Positions 10,640 through 21,734 of a stretch of DNA of 64,000 nt are shown piece by piece. Position 1 is the first letter of the stretch; every line of letters starts with the position of its first letter. Source of the DNA: Vicugna pacos (Eukaryota; Chordata; Mammalia; Artiodactyla; Camelidae). A model generated the notes under the pieces. That model was not told the DNA's origin. It was given only the letters and a program-made list of their open reading frames with translations, and did no database searches. The position numbers and the translations under genes were made by a program. The stretch spans positions 46,300,001 through 46,364,000 of the forward strand of contig NC_132996.1 of NCBI RefSeq assembly GCF_048564905.1. The letters run 5' to 3'.

Positions 10640-11545
10640 AATACGCATCTCCAGCAAACTTCTCAGCTCTGGGTCATACATGCAATAGCCTACCTGACAC
10701 CTTACATCTCAAATTCAGTGTGTCTCAAGCTGAACCTCTATATTCTCCTTACATTTACCTCTGGTCAGTGGCTTCCCTCTTTAGCATCAGTTGTGGGAGC
10801 CAGAACCAGGAATCTTCAGTGCTTCCCTTCCCCTTGTCATTATATCCAATCCCATCCAACTCCAGTCACTTCCACCTGTAGAACATTTCTTGAGTTTCCA
10901 TCCTCTTATCTCCATCTCCGTGGCCACCTACCACCACTGCTTTCCTGGTGGCTGCAACAGCCTCCCAACTGATCTCTTTATGTCTATTCTTTCTCCAAGT
11001 CATCATTCTCCAGGTAGTAGTTTTCAGGTCAAATCTAATCATGTTAATTTTCTGGTGAGAATTCCTCAATAGTTTCAGATTGCACCTAGAATAAAATTCA
11101 ATATTCTTGAGGGACCTAAGGCCCAAATGACCTGGCCCCTGCCTACCTCTCTAGAACCTATGCCACCCTCTTCGTTCCCATTTTGCTGCAGTCACACTGA
11201 TTTTGTTTATGTGTTGAAAGTGTCAAATTTTTTTCCACCTCAGGGACTTTTCCTAGAATTTTTCTTTCCTCCCATCACATAGCTGCTACTCATCACTCAT
11301 ATTCAGCATAAAGTCACCTTCCAGAAAGGCTGTTTTCTGATCACCACAGTATAAATGAGGGTCCTCTTTCATTCCTTCATTCCTTTTCCTTTATAATACT
11401 TACCAAAATGTAGAATTTGTATAATCTGTTTGTTTCTATTTTTCTTTTCCATTAGATGGTAGATTCCATAAAGGCAAGAACTATGTCTGTTTGCTTTACC
11501 ACTATTCCCAGCACCTAGGATGGAGTCTTAGCTGTTACATGAACA
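10640..11545 (+). mobile_element. Long L2 LINE 3' segment
   Basis: About 900 bases in L2 order: 'GACCTGGCCCCTGCCTACCT' near 11130, 'CACCTCAGGGACTTTTCCTAG', 'AAAGTCACCTTCCAGAAAGG', then 'CCATAAAGGCAAGAACTATG' and 'CCCAGCACCTAGGATGGAGT'. This is the longest forward L2 here. Frames up to 126 codons inside it are shadows of the degraded LINE. Confidence 0.75.
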
Positions 11546-11555
11546 GTTATTCACT

Positions 11556-11772
11556 TGGAATTTTAAAATCTGACTCCAATCCAGGCCTCTTCACTAACTG
11601 TGTAAATTTGGGCAAGTTACTTAACTTTTCCTGGTCTTAGTTTTCTATAAAAAAAGGATAATTGTACTGACTTCACAAGGCCATTGTGAAGAATTAAAGG
11701 ACAGAATTCACAGGAAATGATTTGCACAGTGCCTGGCACATGTTAAGTGTTAAGTAATTTTAGATGAAAATA
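11556..11772 (+). mobile_element. MIR SINE, near full length
   Basis: 'GGCCTCTTCACTAACTGTG', 'GGGCAAGTTACTTAACTTTT', 'GCACAGTGCCTGGCACATG' and 'TAAGTGTTAAGTAA' run in forward MIR order. Confidence 0.85.
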
Positions 11773-11874
11773 ATAATGATGGTGAGAAGCTATAATTTCA
11801 GAGCCAAGAGTGAGAGAAATGGGATGAAAAGTCAAACAAAAAGGTTTTGATTGTTTCTACATGTTTCAGTACAT

Positions 11875-12198
11875 GTGTTCTGATATAGCAAAAATACCAC
11901 AGACTGAGCGACTTATCAATTTCTCATAGTTCTGGAAGTTGGGAAGTCCAATATCGAGGCACTGGCTTTCTGGTTCACAGATGGCTGTCTTCTCACTGTG
12001 TCCTCACATGGTGGAAGGAAGGGGTGAGAGAGTCCTCTGGGGTCTTTTTTCATGAGGGCACTAATCCCATCCATGTGGTCTCCACCCTCATGACCTAATT
12101 ACCTCCCCAAGGCCCCACTTCCTACTACTATCACACTGGGGGCTAGGGTTTCAACATAAGAATTTGGGGGGTTGGACACAAACATTCAGTCCATAACA
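11875..12198 (-). mobile_element. MaLR solo LTR (MLT1/MST group)
   Basis: Read backwards: 'AATACCACAGACTGAGCGAC', 'TTCTGGAAGTTGGGAAGTCC', 'GTGTCCTCACATGGTGGAAG', 'TTACCTCCCCAAGGCCCC' and the end 'AAACATTCAGTCCATAACA'. It is nearly complete and is one of the better-preserved LTRs in the window. Confidence 0.9.
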
Positions 12199-13850
12199 CT
12201 ACCCAAAGCTCCACAAATTATTGACTTTTATTGTACATGATCACAAAAGCATGTGCCCAGCTACCCCACTATCTGTGTTCCACAACTGGGTGACTACAGA
12301 AGACACTGTTGTTGTCTACCCCATTTATTTCTTCTCTTCTTTCTTACTAATAGCACATTCTTTCTGTTCCCTCCAGAGATTCATCCTTTCCAGACGACCA
12401 TCTGCAAGCCAAGCCCACCTTGGGAGTCCTACTCCCCTTGGCAGTGACTGATTTTGGAGCAGGCATGTAACTCAGTCCTTGTCAGTGAGATGAGGAGGGA
12501 GTTCTGCTTGGGGTTGGAGAGAGCCCTGGGAAATGTCTCCTTTTGAGAAGGTGCACAGGAAGAAAAAGTCCCCTTCTGCTGCCCCAGGACCCTGGCTGTG
12601 GCATCTGTAAATGGCATCTGTAAATCTGCGACTATTAGGGGAATTGGTCTTGGAAAGAAGCTGCTGTAGAGCAGAGAAACAGAAGGAAGATGGATCCTTC
12701 GTGACATCATTGAATGACTGTTTTACCATGCTTGAGATCTGCCCTCTTTCTCCTTTGAGTGTCTGGCCATAGGAGACAATTTGCCCTAACATTTTGTCAG
12801 GGCATAATGTCACATGGAGCCCAGAGCATCCCAACCAGGACTCAGTGGCTAGCTGTTCATCAGAGGCTGAGGGCCATGGCCCTCTGACCCTCTTCCCAAC
12901 TTTGAGATAACAATGGTATTTAGTCATTTATTAGACATAGATTACTTGGGGTGGGGTGAGGAGGAGGGAATTTGAAAATACTTTTGCCAGTAAACAGAAC
13001 TCCCTCTTTGAGTGTCCGTAAGTGGGTGGAGTGATGTATAAACTCGCCACGCCCAGCGACAGGACTGGGCCACAGTGGCTCCAGTGAATAGACCCTTGTT
13101 TCCACAACATTATTCTTCCACAGCCCTGCCAGATGGAAAACATCGTGTGTTTTTCCTCTAGAGATAGGGGATCGATTCATTTTCCAAATGTATCAAAAGA
13201 ACATTCATTGTTTTGGCTCTCTTTGGCTCTGTTTTGGAGGATTTTTATTACCCCAGACTTCAGAGGTCTTAGAAGATTCTAAAATGGAAGCAGGCTTCCC
13301 AGGCCCAGGCTAAGTTCTGATTAACCCGTGAGGCCAGAGAGCATCGGCATCAGAGGGGGCCTGAAGATTCTGTTGTCCAACAGGCATTCCTCATGCAGTT
13401 TCCTCTCTGCCTACGCCCACGCTGGGCCTGAGAAATCTTGTAGAGAAGTTTAGTGGCATTCCATTTCATGTCAAGTTAGTTCTAAAGTTAACACCTAAGG
13501 CAAAATTGCAGGTGGTCAAAGTGGCCTTGAAGGAGCCTTGCATATGGTTTGCTGCATACAACCCTGCATATATACATCTGCACCTGCCTGTATAACTCTA
13601 TAATATATTTGACAATCTGTAATAGTGCCTAACAAAGAATGTATGGAAAATGTAGAACGTGGTTAGACTAATACTCAGCAAGGCAAGATGCTCCCACCTC
13701 TCATGCCACGAAAGGCCAGAGGCACGGAGAATATGAAGGAAACAGAAGTTTCATATCCCCCCATCCTTTATTAAATGATATCCATATAGTTAACTGTACG
13801 TGTGGTCTCTACACTGGAAAGTTATGGTTTAAAGTCTTTTTAGTTTTTTT
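12199..13850. other. Largely unassigned 1.65 kb block
   Basis: Most of this is unrecognised. Around 12445-12560 ('GCAGTGACTGATTTTGGAGC', 'TTCTGCTTGGGGTTGG') it resembles an old interspersed family that I cannot name. Frames up to 151 codons (minus, 12472-12927) have no recognisable domain. A 13-bp unit TGGCATCTGTAAA is directly repeated at 12600-12625. Confidence 0.4.
12600..12625. repeat. 13-bp tandem duplication
   Basis: TGGCATCTGTAAA occurs twice head to tail, identical in both copies. Confidence 0.9.
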
Positions 13851-13915
13851 ACATATATATAATGTATATATGTAAAAGAAATAGATATATCTATATCTAT
13901 CTATCTATCTATCTT
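13851..13915. repeat. (TA)n / (ATCT)n microsatellite
   Basis: Imperfect ATATAT leads into six or so ATCT units. Confidence 0.9.
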
Positions 13916-15080
13916 GGAGAATGCGAGAGAACTTATTCCAAGTCACATTAATGGTTAATGGTGGTAGGAAAACCTCACAGCCCCACATTGTCCCTGGCAG
14001 GGATTTGTACATCCAACACTAGGAGGCTGAGTGTATTTGTGCCAGAGGTTCACACACCTGCCCAGGTGTCCCAGAGCTAGGAAGTCATGACACTTTTACA
14101 GGACACCATGGACAAATCGATATGTGAATCTTAAAATGATTACATCAATACTCTGTTACCAAATCAGGTCTGAAATGCCCTGACAAGTGCCAAAGGCTTC
14201 AGAAAAAGTCATTTCTTAAATGCCTTCTTTTCTTTCTTTTTTCTTTCTCTGCCTGTTTCACAGGGTTATTACAATAAGGAAAAAAAAAGATCTTTGCTAA
14301 TGTTCTCTGTGACTTTCAAAGAATGATAATTTTATATTGTTTTAAGAGGCACAGAGATCCCAGTCCATATACCCTACTTTGTGGAATCATCAAAGTAAGT
14401 GGTGAAGAGTTGTGAATATAGGTGTGGCCCACGGCCCCTGAAAATCTGGAGATTGCTTGGGTTTTGGGGGAGGGTGGCTGACATTCTGCCATAGTGAGAA
14501 GCCCTAGACATTTGTGGATCAGGGTATGAATGCTGGGACTTGGAGGGGACACTGTTGGTAGAACAGAGGAGACTAAACTTGATGATGCATCTAGTCCTGT
14601 TAAGGAAGTTACCTTGGATGGGCCCAGTCAAGGTGCAGAATGGGACCCCATCTGCTAAGACTTCTAATTTCTTGGAAATAACAAACAATCAATGGGACTG
14701 TATTGACATGTTCTAGGTAGGGTGACTACACCCTTCCCTCTCCTTATGCCACTGAAATTCTGATAGGATTGAGAGAAAGAAGAAACTTCGAGTCTGTTAT
14801 CTTTCATAAAGCTCTGACATTCAAAACACAACAATAGATCTATGCAATTCAGTATTATTTTGTAATTTTTGCATGCATATTTCTTTACTGTCTCTAATTC
14901 ATTCAAGAAGGATTGGAGGGCAATGGACTTATCTTAGGTTCCCTCCAACCTTTTCCCTCACCAAGCCCTAAACAGGCTGCAGCAAGCGCCTCGTAGCTAG
15001 TCTCCCTCTCCAGAATGCCCATGCCTGCCGCAGTCCACTCACCAGCAGCCAGTGCGACCTTTCCCAAACATGTACCACCC
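13916..15080. other. Unassigned 1.2 kb block
   Basis: No repeat family is recognised. Minus-strand frames of 78-104 codons at 14316-14906 look random. Confidence 0.45.
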
Positions 15081-15400
15081 GCTGTCCGGTTAAAAACATA
15101 ATACAAGCCTCATATGTTGTTTAAATGTTCTAGCAATCACATGAATAAAAAGTAAAAAGAAACATGTGAAATTAATTTTAATAATACATATAAAGTATAT
15201 CACTTAGATATCAAAAATACTATCATTGCAACATGGAATCAACGGGGAAAAATTACTAATGAGGTATTTTACATCCTGTGTACTAAGTCTTCAAAGTCCA
15301 ACATACATTTACACTCACAACACATCTCAGTTAGGACTGGCCGCATTGGAAGCACTCAGTAGCCACACACACCTTGTGGCTGCCACAATGGACAGCACAG
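15081..15400 (-). mobile_element. hAT-type MITE, near full length
   Basis: Both ends carry the CTGTCC terminal motif in inverted orientation (left CGCTGTCC, right GGACAGCACAG). The body has 'AAATTAATTTTAATAATACAT', 'CACATCTCAGTTAGGACTGG' and 'CACCTTGTGGCTGCCAC', a mammal-wide non-autonomous DNA transposon. I do not assign the subfamily. Length is about 320 bases. Confidence 0.75.
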
Positions 15401-15469
15401 ACCTGGTGGATCACATCACCTCCGCGATTCCCCTTGCTGGGTTGCCCCGTTTAGGGTGTCTATTTCGTG

Positions 15470-15582
15470 TGTGTAAGTTCTAGGACTGCAGGGATTTGGG
15501 ATATGTCTCTAGCACCTAGAATAGCGCTTAGCAGGTAGCAATGACACAATAACTATTTGCTGATAAAGCTGATTATTGAATG
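15470..15582 (+). mobile_element. L2 LINE 3' end
   Basis: 'GACTGCAGGGATTTGGGATATG', 'TAGCACCTAGAATAGCGC' and 'CAATAACTATTTGCTGA' follow the L2 3' terminus. Confidence 0.65.
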
Positions 15583-15594
15583 GCTGTGTGTTTT

Positions 15595-15795
15595 GCCTAC
15601 GAATGAAAGAGCATAGAAAATGGTCTGGAAGGATAGGCACCAAGAGGACTGCAGTGGTTACCTGGGGAAGGGACAGGTTGGAGAGGGTGATCATGAGGAA
15701 CTTCGTATGTGTTATGTTTTCCTTTTGTATGTGCTTTTGATTTCCTGTGTATTGGGCTATTACTTGTGCAATAAAAATGAATAAAAGTAATTTTA
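15595..15795 (+). mobile_element. Old L1 3' end
   Basis: 'GCAGTGGTTACCTGGGGAAG' followed by T-rich sequence and 'GCAATAAAAATGAATAAAAG' fits an L1M/HAL1 3' UTR on the plus strand. Confidence 0.6.
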
Positions 15796-15881
15796 AAGAT
15801 AAAAAGGAAGATAATGGCTCTTTATAACCAGAAAAACTGAAGGTAAAAATCCAGAATTAACAAAGACGAGAACTGGGTTAT

Positions 15882-16370
15882 GATGTTGGCTTCCTATGGC
15901 GGCGGTAACAACTTATCACAAACTTAGTGGCTTAAGACAAGCAAATTCATTTTCTGACGATCAGAAGTCCAAAATGGGTCTCACTGGGCTAAAATCAAGA
16001 TAACACCAGGGCTATGGTCCTTCTGGAGGCTCTAGGTGAGAATTCATGTCCTTCCCTTTTCCACCTTCCAGAGATTGCCCACACACCTTGGCTCATGGCC
16101 TCCTCTCATCTTCAAAGCCAGCAATCCCGTCACTCCCACCCCTGGTTCTGTCATCCCACCTCCTCTGTCTCTCCTGCCTTCTTCTTTCACTTACAAGGAC
16201 CCCTGTGATGACCTTGGCCCCACCTGAGTAATCCAGGATAAGTGCCCTTCTCAAGGCCCTTACCTTACTTGTGTGTACAAAGTCTCTTTTGCCAGGTCAG
16301 CTAACATGTTCCCAGGTTCTGGAGATCAGGATGTGGACATCGTTGGGGCCATCATTGTTCTGCCACCACA
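15882..16370 (-). mobile_element. MLT1-type MaLR solo LTR
   Basis: Near full length and reversed: 'AACTTAGTGGCTTAAGACAA', 'CCTTCTGGAGGCTCTAGGTG', 'GAGTAATCCAGGATAAGTGC', 'TCTGGAGATCAGGATGTGGA' and the end 'ATTGTTCTGCCACCACA'. It fits the MLT1C/D group. Confidence 0.88.
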
Positions 16371-16599
16371 GTTACCTCGTCAGACTCAGCTGACTGCCTG
16401 CCTGTGATGCGGGATGGGCCCCATCTGTGGGCCCTGGGGTCACTGAAACGAAGCCTGGCTGCTGCTCCTGCTAGACGTGGGTCCCTGGCTTGCTCTCCAA
16501 ACTGATCATTTTCAGAAACCAGGTAAGGCTGATCTTGGAGTTCCTACAATTTGTGCCTGTCATTCCCCTTTGGGTGAGAGCTGGATCTAGCTCCTGAAT

Positions 16600-17030
16600 G
16601 TGTGTGTGCAGCCGCTCAGACGGCCCCCAGCAATTACCACCTCCTGGTATTCAGGCCCAGGTAACCCTCTCCCCTAGACCGTGGGCTGGACTTACTGACT
16701 TGCTTCTAATGAATAGTATATGGTGGAAGCAATGATGTTACTCCCAAGATTTGGTTACAAGAGATTGTGGCTTCCATCTTGAGTCCCTTCTCACATTTTT
16801 TTCTTATTCCAAGGAAATAGGGGCCAGCTGCTAAGCCGTGCACTGCCCTGCAGAGAGGCCTCTGTGGCAAGAAACTGGTATCTCTGGCCCACAGCTGGGG
16901 AGGACCTAAGGCTGCCAACAGTCACATGAGTGAGCATGGGAGAGGGTCCTCTCCCTGTGCAGACCTGAGACGGCTGAAGCCTTGGCTGACACCCTGATGA
17001 TTAGCCTTGTGAGACCTGGAGCCAGGGGCA
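16600..17030 (+). mobile_element. MLT1-like LTR, left part (interrupted)
   Basis: 'CGGCCCCCAGCAATTACCAC', 'GTGGGCTGGACTTACTGACT', 'GTTACAAGAGATTGTGGCTTC' and 'GTCACATGAGTGAGC' give an old forward ERVL-MaLR-like LTR. It stops at 17030, where a second LTR begins, and resumes at 17409. It was therefore in place before the second insertion. Confidence 0.75.
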
Positions 17031-17031
17031 T

Positions 17032-17408
17032 TGTCTTAGTCCACTCAGGTTGCTATAACAAAGTACCATAGACAGAGGAAATTTTAAACAACATAAACTT
17101 ATTTCGCACAGTTCTGGAGACCAGAAGTTTGAGATCAGGGTGCCAGTACGGCTGTGTTCTGGTGAGAGCCCGCTCCCAGGCTGTAAACTTCTGACTTCTC
17201 GTATGTCCTCTCATGGTGAAGACCGGCATAAGGAAAGTGTTCTCGTGACTCTTCTAAGTGCACTCTATTCCATACCTCTAATCCTAATTACCTCTTAAAG
17301 GCCCCACCTCCCAAAACCATCACATGTGGGGTAGGGTTTCAACACAGGAATTTGGGGGAACATTCAGCCCATAATATCCTGAATGTATTAACATATTCGG
17401 TTCATAAT
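17032..17408 (-). mobile_element. MaLR LTR nested in an older LTR
   Basis: Reversed LTR from 'TGTCTTAGTCCACTCAGG' through 'CACAGTTCTGGAGACCAG' and 'ATCACATGTGGGGTAGGG' to 'ACATTCAGCCCATAATA' (17376). A further 32 bases echo the LTR end ('ACATATTCGGTTCATAATA') before the host LTR resumes. It is younger than its host by position. Confidence 0.8.
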
Positions 17409-17525
17409 AGAGACTTGGCTAAGCTGTGCCTGGATTCCTGACCCAGAGGAAAGGTGATATATTAAATGTGCAGTGTTTAGTTCCTTAGGTTTTGGGGTGA
17501 TTTGTTACACAGCAATAGATAACCA
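17409..17525 (+). mobile_element. MLT1-like LTR, right part
   Basis: 'AGACTTGGCTAAGCTGTGCC', 'TTCCTGACCCAGAGGAAAGG' and 'GTGATTTGTTACACAGCAAT' continue the LTR interrupted at 17030. Confidence 0.75.
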
Positions 17526-17530
17526 GATTC

Positions 17531-17581
17531 TTCCCTCCTTCCCCTCCTTCCCCTCCTTCCCTCCTTCCCTCCTCTCTCTCT

Positions 17582-17629
<48 letters not shown>

Positions 17630-17742
17630 TCCTTCCTTCCTTCCTTCCTTCCTTCCTTCCTTCCTTCCTTCCTTCCTTCCTTCCTTCCTTCTGTCTTTCC
17701 TTTTCTCTCTGTCTCTTTCACTCTCTCTCTTTCTTTCTTTTC
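17531..17742. repeat. Pyrimidine tract: (TTTC)n then (TTCC)n
   Basis: About 210 bases of nearly pure C/T on the plus strand: CCCCTTCCTT units, then (CTTT)n at about 17581-17631, then (CCTT)n to about 17690, then a degraded tail. Frames translating to Ser/Phe/Leu or Lys/Glu/Arg repeats across it are artefacts. It is expected to be length-polymorphic. Confidence 0.95.
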
Positions 17743-17879
17743 TGGCCTGATCTAGTGCCCTAAGATAACTTATCCTAAAGAAGGTCAGATAATAAATATT
17801 TCAAACTGTATAGGACATGTATAGTATCTGCTTAGTATTCTTTCTTTATATATGGTTTGTCAACCCCAGAAGCCCATGT

Positions 17880-18446
17880 ATGCTGGGTCAAAAGCAGTTC
17901 CTTCCAGCCTGTCTCCTCAAACCTTTCCACAGTTTCCCACATCTCCAGGAATAAAAGCCAAAGGCCTGGTGATGGTCTGCAAATTCCTGCACATTTAATA
18001 TGCACATCCCCCTACCATCCTGTTCCAGCTGCACTGACTTCCTTGATGGTCCTTTTATGAGCATCCTGCTCCTCCTTCAGGATGTGTGAGCGTCTGTTCC
18101 CTTCACCTGCAGTGCTTTCCCCCCCGAAATCCACACGGCTTGTTCTTTCACCTCCCGCCTGTCTTGACCATCCTATTTAAAACTGCACCCTCATCTCCTT
18201 CCCCAAAATTCTTACTTCTTCTCTGCTTTATCATTTCCCATCTTACATACTAGATATATACATATATATATATATATATATACATACATATATATGTATA
18301 TATATTTATGTTGTTACATCTTCTGCATTAGAACTTAAGCTCTATGAGGCCAGAATTTTTTTTTTTTTGGTCTGATTTTCCTCACAGCTGTAGGCCCAGT
18401 ATTCATAAAAGTGCATGACACTCAACAAATATGTGTGAATGAATGA
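17880..18446 (+). mobile_element. L2 LINE 3' segment with (TA)n insert
   Basis: 'AAAGCCAAAGGCCTGGTGATG' body, 'CTTCACCTGCAGTGCTTTCC', 'GAACTTAAGCTCTATGAGG' and the terminus 'ACAAATATGTGTGAATGAATG'. An expanded TA repeat sits inside it. Confidence 0.75.
18254..18312. repeat. (TA)n microsatellite
   Basis: Imperfect TA/CATA dinucleotide run within the L2 fragment. Confidence 0.9.
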
Positions 18447-18569
18447 TGTTTTTAAAAGAGCACTGGTCTGGATTTGAGGAGCCCTAGCTTCTCACTTCAC
18501 TATGCCAAGACTCCCTGTGTGGCTTTAAGTATAAAATATTAAGCAAAATTTATAATAAGTAGGTGCTAT

Positions 18570-18690
18570 TGCTGTGTACTAATTTCATGTCTCGTACTCT
18601 GCTAAGTGGTTTATAAACATTACCTTATTTAATCCTCACAGCAAGTGCTATTATTAGCTCTTTTTTTATGGATGAAGTTCACAGAAGCTG
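18570..18690 (-). mobile_element. MIR SINE fragment
   Basis: 'ACATTACCTTATTTAATCC', 'TCACAGCAAGTGCTATTATTA' and a diverged 'ATGGATGAAG' block are in reverse MIR order. Confidence 0.7.
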
Positions 18691-18770
18691 AATTTCATCA
18701 TCTGTAGAAATGAAAAGGTTTCAGCCAAATAATCCCTAAGGTCTCTTTCCCCCTCAAAAGTATGTCTTTT
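18690..18770 (+). mobile_element. MIR3-like SINE tail
   Basis: 'CATCATCTGTAGAAATGAAAAG' followed by 'AATCCCTAAGGTCTCTTTCC' fits a MIR3-type 3' half in forward orientation. Confidence 0.45.
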
Positions 18771-19215
18771 TATTTGAAAATTTATCTATGTCTTTCTATT
18801 TGAAAAGATGGGTTTATTTATCCATGACTCAAAGGAAGAAAGTAAAATCTCAAAGCTCCATCATAAATTTGAACCTCAACACCACTTTCAGATAAACAAT
18901 CTTTTGCTTCTTTTTATTCTGAAATGCTCACCTCAGCTTTGGGTAAGTTCCCTGGAAATGAATTATCACCACAGTACACGCCTTCCATTTGCAAATAACT
19001 TCCAACACGAATACCCAAAGTGTGAGGTTAAAAACCCTTACATTTTGAAAGAAAATCCATGACCAATTATTTTTAGGGCACCTGAAAAAGGTTCCATGTT
19101 CATTATTGGTTTCCTATTAGTAGTGGAATTCAGAGCTGTTGTCACTGAATGTTCTTTGCCTCTAGCCTAATAGCCTTTCTTCAGCAACTTGTCCTAAGAA
19201 AATTGGATTAAGGAA
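18771..19215. other. Unassigned sequence
   Basis: No repeat or gene is recognised. Confidence 0.45.
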
Positions 19216-19442
19216 AAGCTCTATGAGACTCTGTACCTACACCTCGAATCACACACTTGAAGGCTGGAAAGGACCAGAGTGATAACATGAGGCAACTCTC
19301 ATTTTGCAGAACAGGGGAAGGAAGGCTCAGAGAAGGTAAACCACTTACCCAAACACACACAGCTAACAAGTGACAGAGTTGGAAATTTGAACACTTTACC
19401 TGATGCCAAAACCCATGCCTTTTCCACCTAATCACACTTCCT
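19216..19442 (-). mobile_element. MIR/MIR3-type SINE
   Basis: 'AGGCTGGAAAGGACCAGAG', 'TCTCATTTTGCAGAACAGG', 'CAGCTAACAAGTGACAGAG' and 'CATGCCTTTTCCACCTAATC' are typical of the reverse MIR3-like layout. Confidence 0.65.
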
Positions 19443-19769
19443 TATTGTGACCTTGAAAGACAAGTTCCTTTTTGAAATTTTACTTGGAGCGGCAGTTTTT
19501 TTTTTTTTCTCTTCCCCAACCACAACAAATGCAGCAGAGGACACAATGCAATACAAAATGCAATACATTTTCATGGTGTGTTCAGCGTTTGATGGAAATC
19601 AAACAGTATTTTGCATGAAAGTAAACAAATAGTACGACGGGGCACTCACTAGCCTTACTATAATCTATAATGGTCACAATTATGCAAAAGAATATAAGCA
19701 ACAGATTAAATGAGTTATCAGCACTTCCTAGAGTTTGAAATACAATAATGAAAATGAGACTGAGAGTAA

Positions 19770-19820
19770 TAGCCTTGACTAAATGCTTATCATATGCCAG
19801 GTGTTGTGCTAAATGATTTC
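19770..19820 (-). mobile_element. MIR SINE scrap
   Basis: 'TAAATGCTTATCATATGCCAGG' and 'TTGTGCTAAATGATTTC' are the reverse 3' end of MIR. The rest is missing. Confidence 0.5.
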
Positions 19821-19854
19821 AGTCCAAATCCAGATGTAACAAAGAACAGAGAAT

Positions 19855-20005
19855 GCATAGATTCAAATCCTGGCTCTGCTATTTGCTAGGCTGGTTATTT
19901 AAACCACAATTCATCATTAAGGCATATCCACATAGCAGGGATAACTCCGGCACCTACTTCATAAGATTGCCGTAAGAATTAAGCGTGTAGAACAGGCATT
20001 GAGGT
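19855..20005 (+). mobile_element. MIR SINE, left part (interrupted)
   Basis: 'GATTCAAATCCTGGCTCTGC', 'GGGATAACTCCGGCACCTAC' and 'CGTAAGAATTAAGC' are forward MIR. The element breaks off at about 20005 and its tail reappears at about 20138. Confidence 0.75.
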
Positions 20006-20137
20006 TTTAGCACTTGCCAGGCTCTGTTCTGAGTCCTCAACCAGTGTTAGCTCTCATTGCCTCACTCCATCCTCACCGTGAGCCCAGAAATGCTTGTTCC
20101 GGCCACTGTGACTGACGTAATTACACACGAGGATACT
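20006..20137 (-). mobile_element. MIR SINE nested in a MIR
   Basis: 'AGCACTTGCCAGGCTCTGTTC', 'TCTCATTGCCTCACTCCATCC' and 'ACACACGAGGATACTG' are reverse MIR, sitting between two halves of a forward MIR. Confidence 0.65.
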
Positions 20138-20190
20138 GTAAGGAGAAGTGCCTAGAACATAGTAGAAATGCAATAAATACTGCTTCAGTG
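20138..20190 (+). mobile_element. MIR SINE, right part
   Basis: 'GAAGTGCCTAGAACATAGTAG' and 'TGCAATAAATACTGCTT' are the forward MIR tail expected after the 19855-20005 piece. Confidence 0.7.
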
Positions 20191-20204
20191 AATAAGCTCA
20201 TGAG

Positions 20205-20300
20205 CTGTGTGCCCCTTCTGCCTTCATTCTGCAGTTGAAGAAACTGTGTCTTAGTTCATTTTTTAAGGATCACACAGCTAGGCTTTGTGATAGGATGGTA
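20205..20300 (-). mobile_element. MIR SINE fragment
   Basis: 'CATTCTGCAGTTGAAGAAACTG' and 'GATCACACAGCTAGGC' are the reverse MIR core. Confidence 0.6.
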
Positions 20301-21494
20301 TTTTCAAATGTGTGATAAAGAATCATATCAAAATGCAATTACATGAACATGAGAGAAGGATGATCCTAAATTTGTTCTAATCAGTTTTAATAATTTGATT
20401 ATTTTCATATATGATTAGTCATTATGTTAAGGTGTCAGTTACCAGGGGCATACCTGATCCTGACCGGGACAGATCAGCGTGCTGGGCTAAACCTGTAGGC
20501 GATGCAGAGCCACAGGGCATTAGATGTGGGGCGACATGTGCAAAGTCATTTAGGGAAGATGAATGTGGCATCAGTGTGCACGAAATATTGGAGGGCCAGG
20601 GGCTGGGTGCAGGGACGACTGTACAGCAATAAGATGGGTTGGAAAAATACAGAAACCACCTCAGAGTTATTCAAAATCATTAGCTTATTCTGAGAGCCAA
20701 CCCCTTCCCACCTCCAGATCTCATTCAGCAGGACACAATGAGCAGGAGGAAACCTAATCGAGCCTGGCAAATTCCAAGTGGCCTCCAAGTACTCCCAGCC
20801 CAGGTAAGAAAGGCTAGATGGAGAATCTGCCTGACCCCAGGGATATTGATAGGGTCCTTTGCAGGGGAAGAGAAAAATTCGATCTGGGATTTACCTGTGA
20901 CTGTCAGAGGGGATGGTGTGCACTCATGAATAATCCAGAGGGAATTCAGAACCCTAGAGTGTCCACTGCTCCGCTGTCAGCTGGCTTGGCTGATGGATGT
21001 GACTTAGGGTCATGTCACCCCACAGCACCTGTTTCTACTCCTCCTTTGCAGCTCAGCTCTACCACATCAAACACGCTAGGACAGACGTGGAGCCGGGTGA
21101 GGCTGGGGAGAGAGGAAGAGCTAAGGTGGAACATGCTGGACACTAGGGCTGGCTTGGTCTGAGGGATCAATCATGTCAGCCTCGGTCTCACTCGGAGCAG
21201 TCAAAACAGTGTGGTCTCCATGCCCCCCCAGCGCTTCCGCCAGTGACGACCAGAGGCAAATCCAGAAGTCAGGGTGTGAAACATATAGGGGCTGCAAGAG
21301 AGAAGGGTGGACTTGTCTTGTGACAATGTCGGCAGAGTCAGGACCCCTTGACCATCACTGGCCACTGTGTTTGCAACTGTACCCAAGAGGCTGTGATGAC
21401 GTTTGGAGATGTATACAGGGAAGGGATGGAAAAAGGGAAGGATTCCTGAATCAGTGGGGGATGAGCTTGAAGGAAGCAATGTTGTGCATCAAAA
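20301..21494. other. Unassigned 1.2 kb block
   Basis: No repeat is recognised and the GC content is above its surroundings. Overlapping frames of 111-114 codons (20818-21162, 21173-21508) lack known motifs. Confidence 0.4.
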
Positions 21495-21640
21495 AGAGCA
21501 GACTGTAGGGTCCAAGAGACTTGGGTTCAAATCCCATCTCAGCCAGTTTTTGATTGTGTGACTTTGCACAGGTTTTGTCACCTATCTGGGCCTCAAGTGC
21601 ATCATCTGGAAAATATGGATAATCATGATGCTAATAGGAA
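21495..21640 (+). mobile_element. MIR SINE fragment
   Basis: 'GACTTGGGTTCAAATCCCATC', 'GATTGTGTGACTTTGCACAGG' and 'CATCTGGAAAATATGGATAAT' are forward MIR. Confidence 0.75.
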
Positions 21641-21734
21641 ATAACACCTAATGTTTTGGAGCACTAAGCTATGCCAGAATTATAATGTATTACACAGCAA
21701 AATATATAAAAGTTATATATATATTCAAATTATG

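Noticed and set aside
17473-17763. Long Ser/Phe/Leu or Lys/Glu/Arg-rich frames over the pyrimidine tracts here and at 33031-33280
   Set aside because: They are translations of CTTT/CCTT microsatellites, not proteins.
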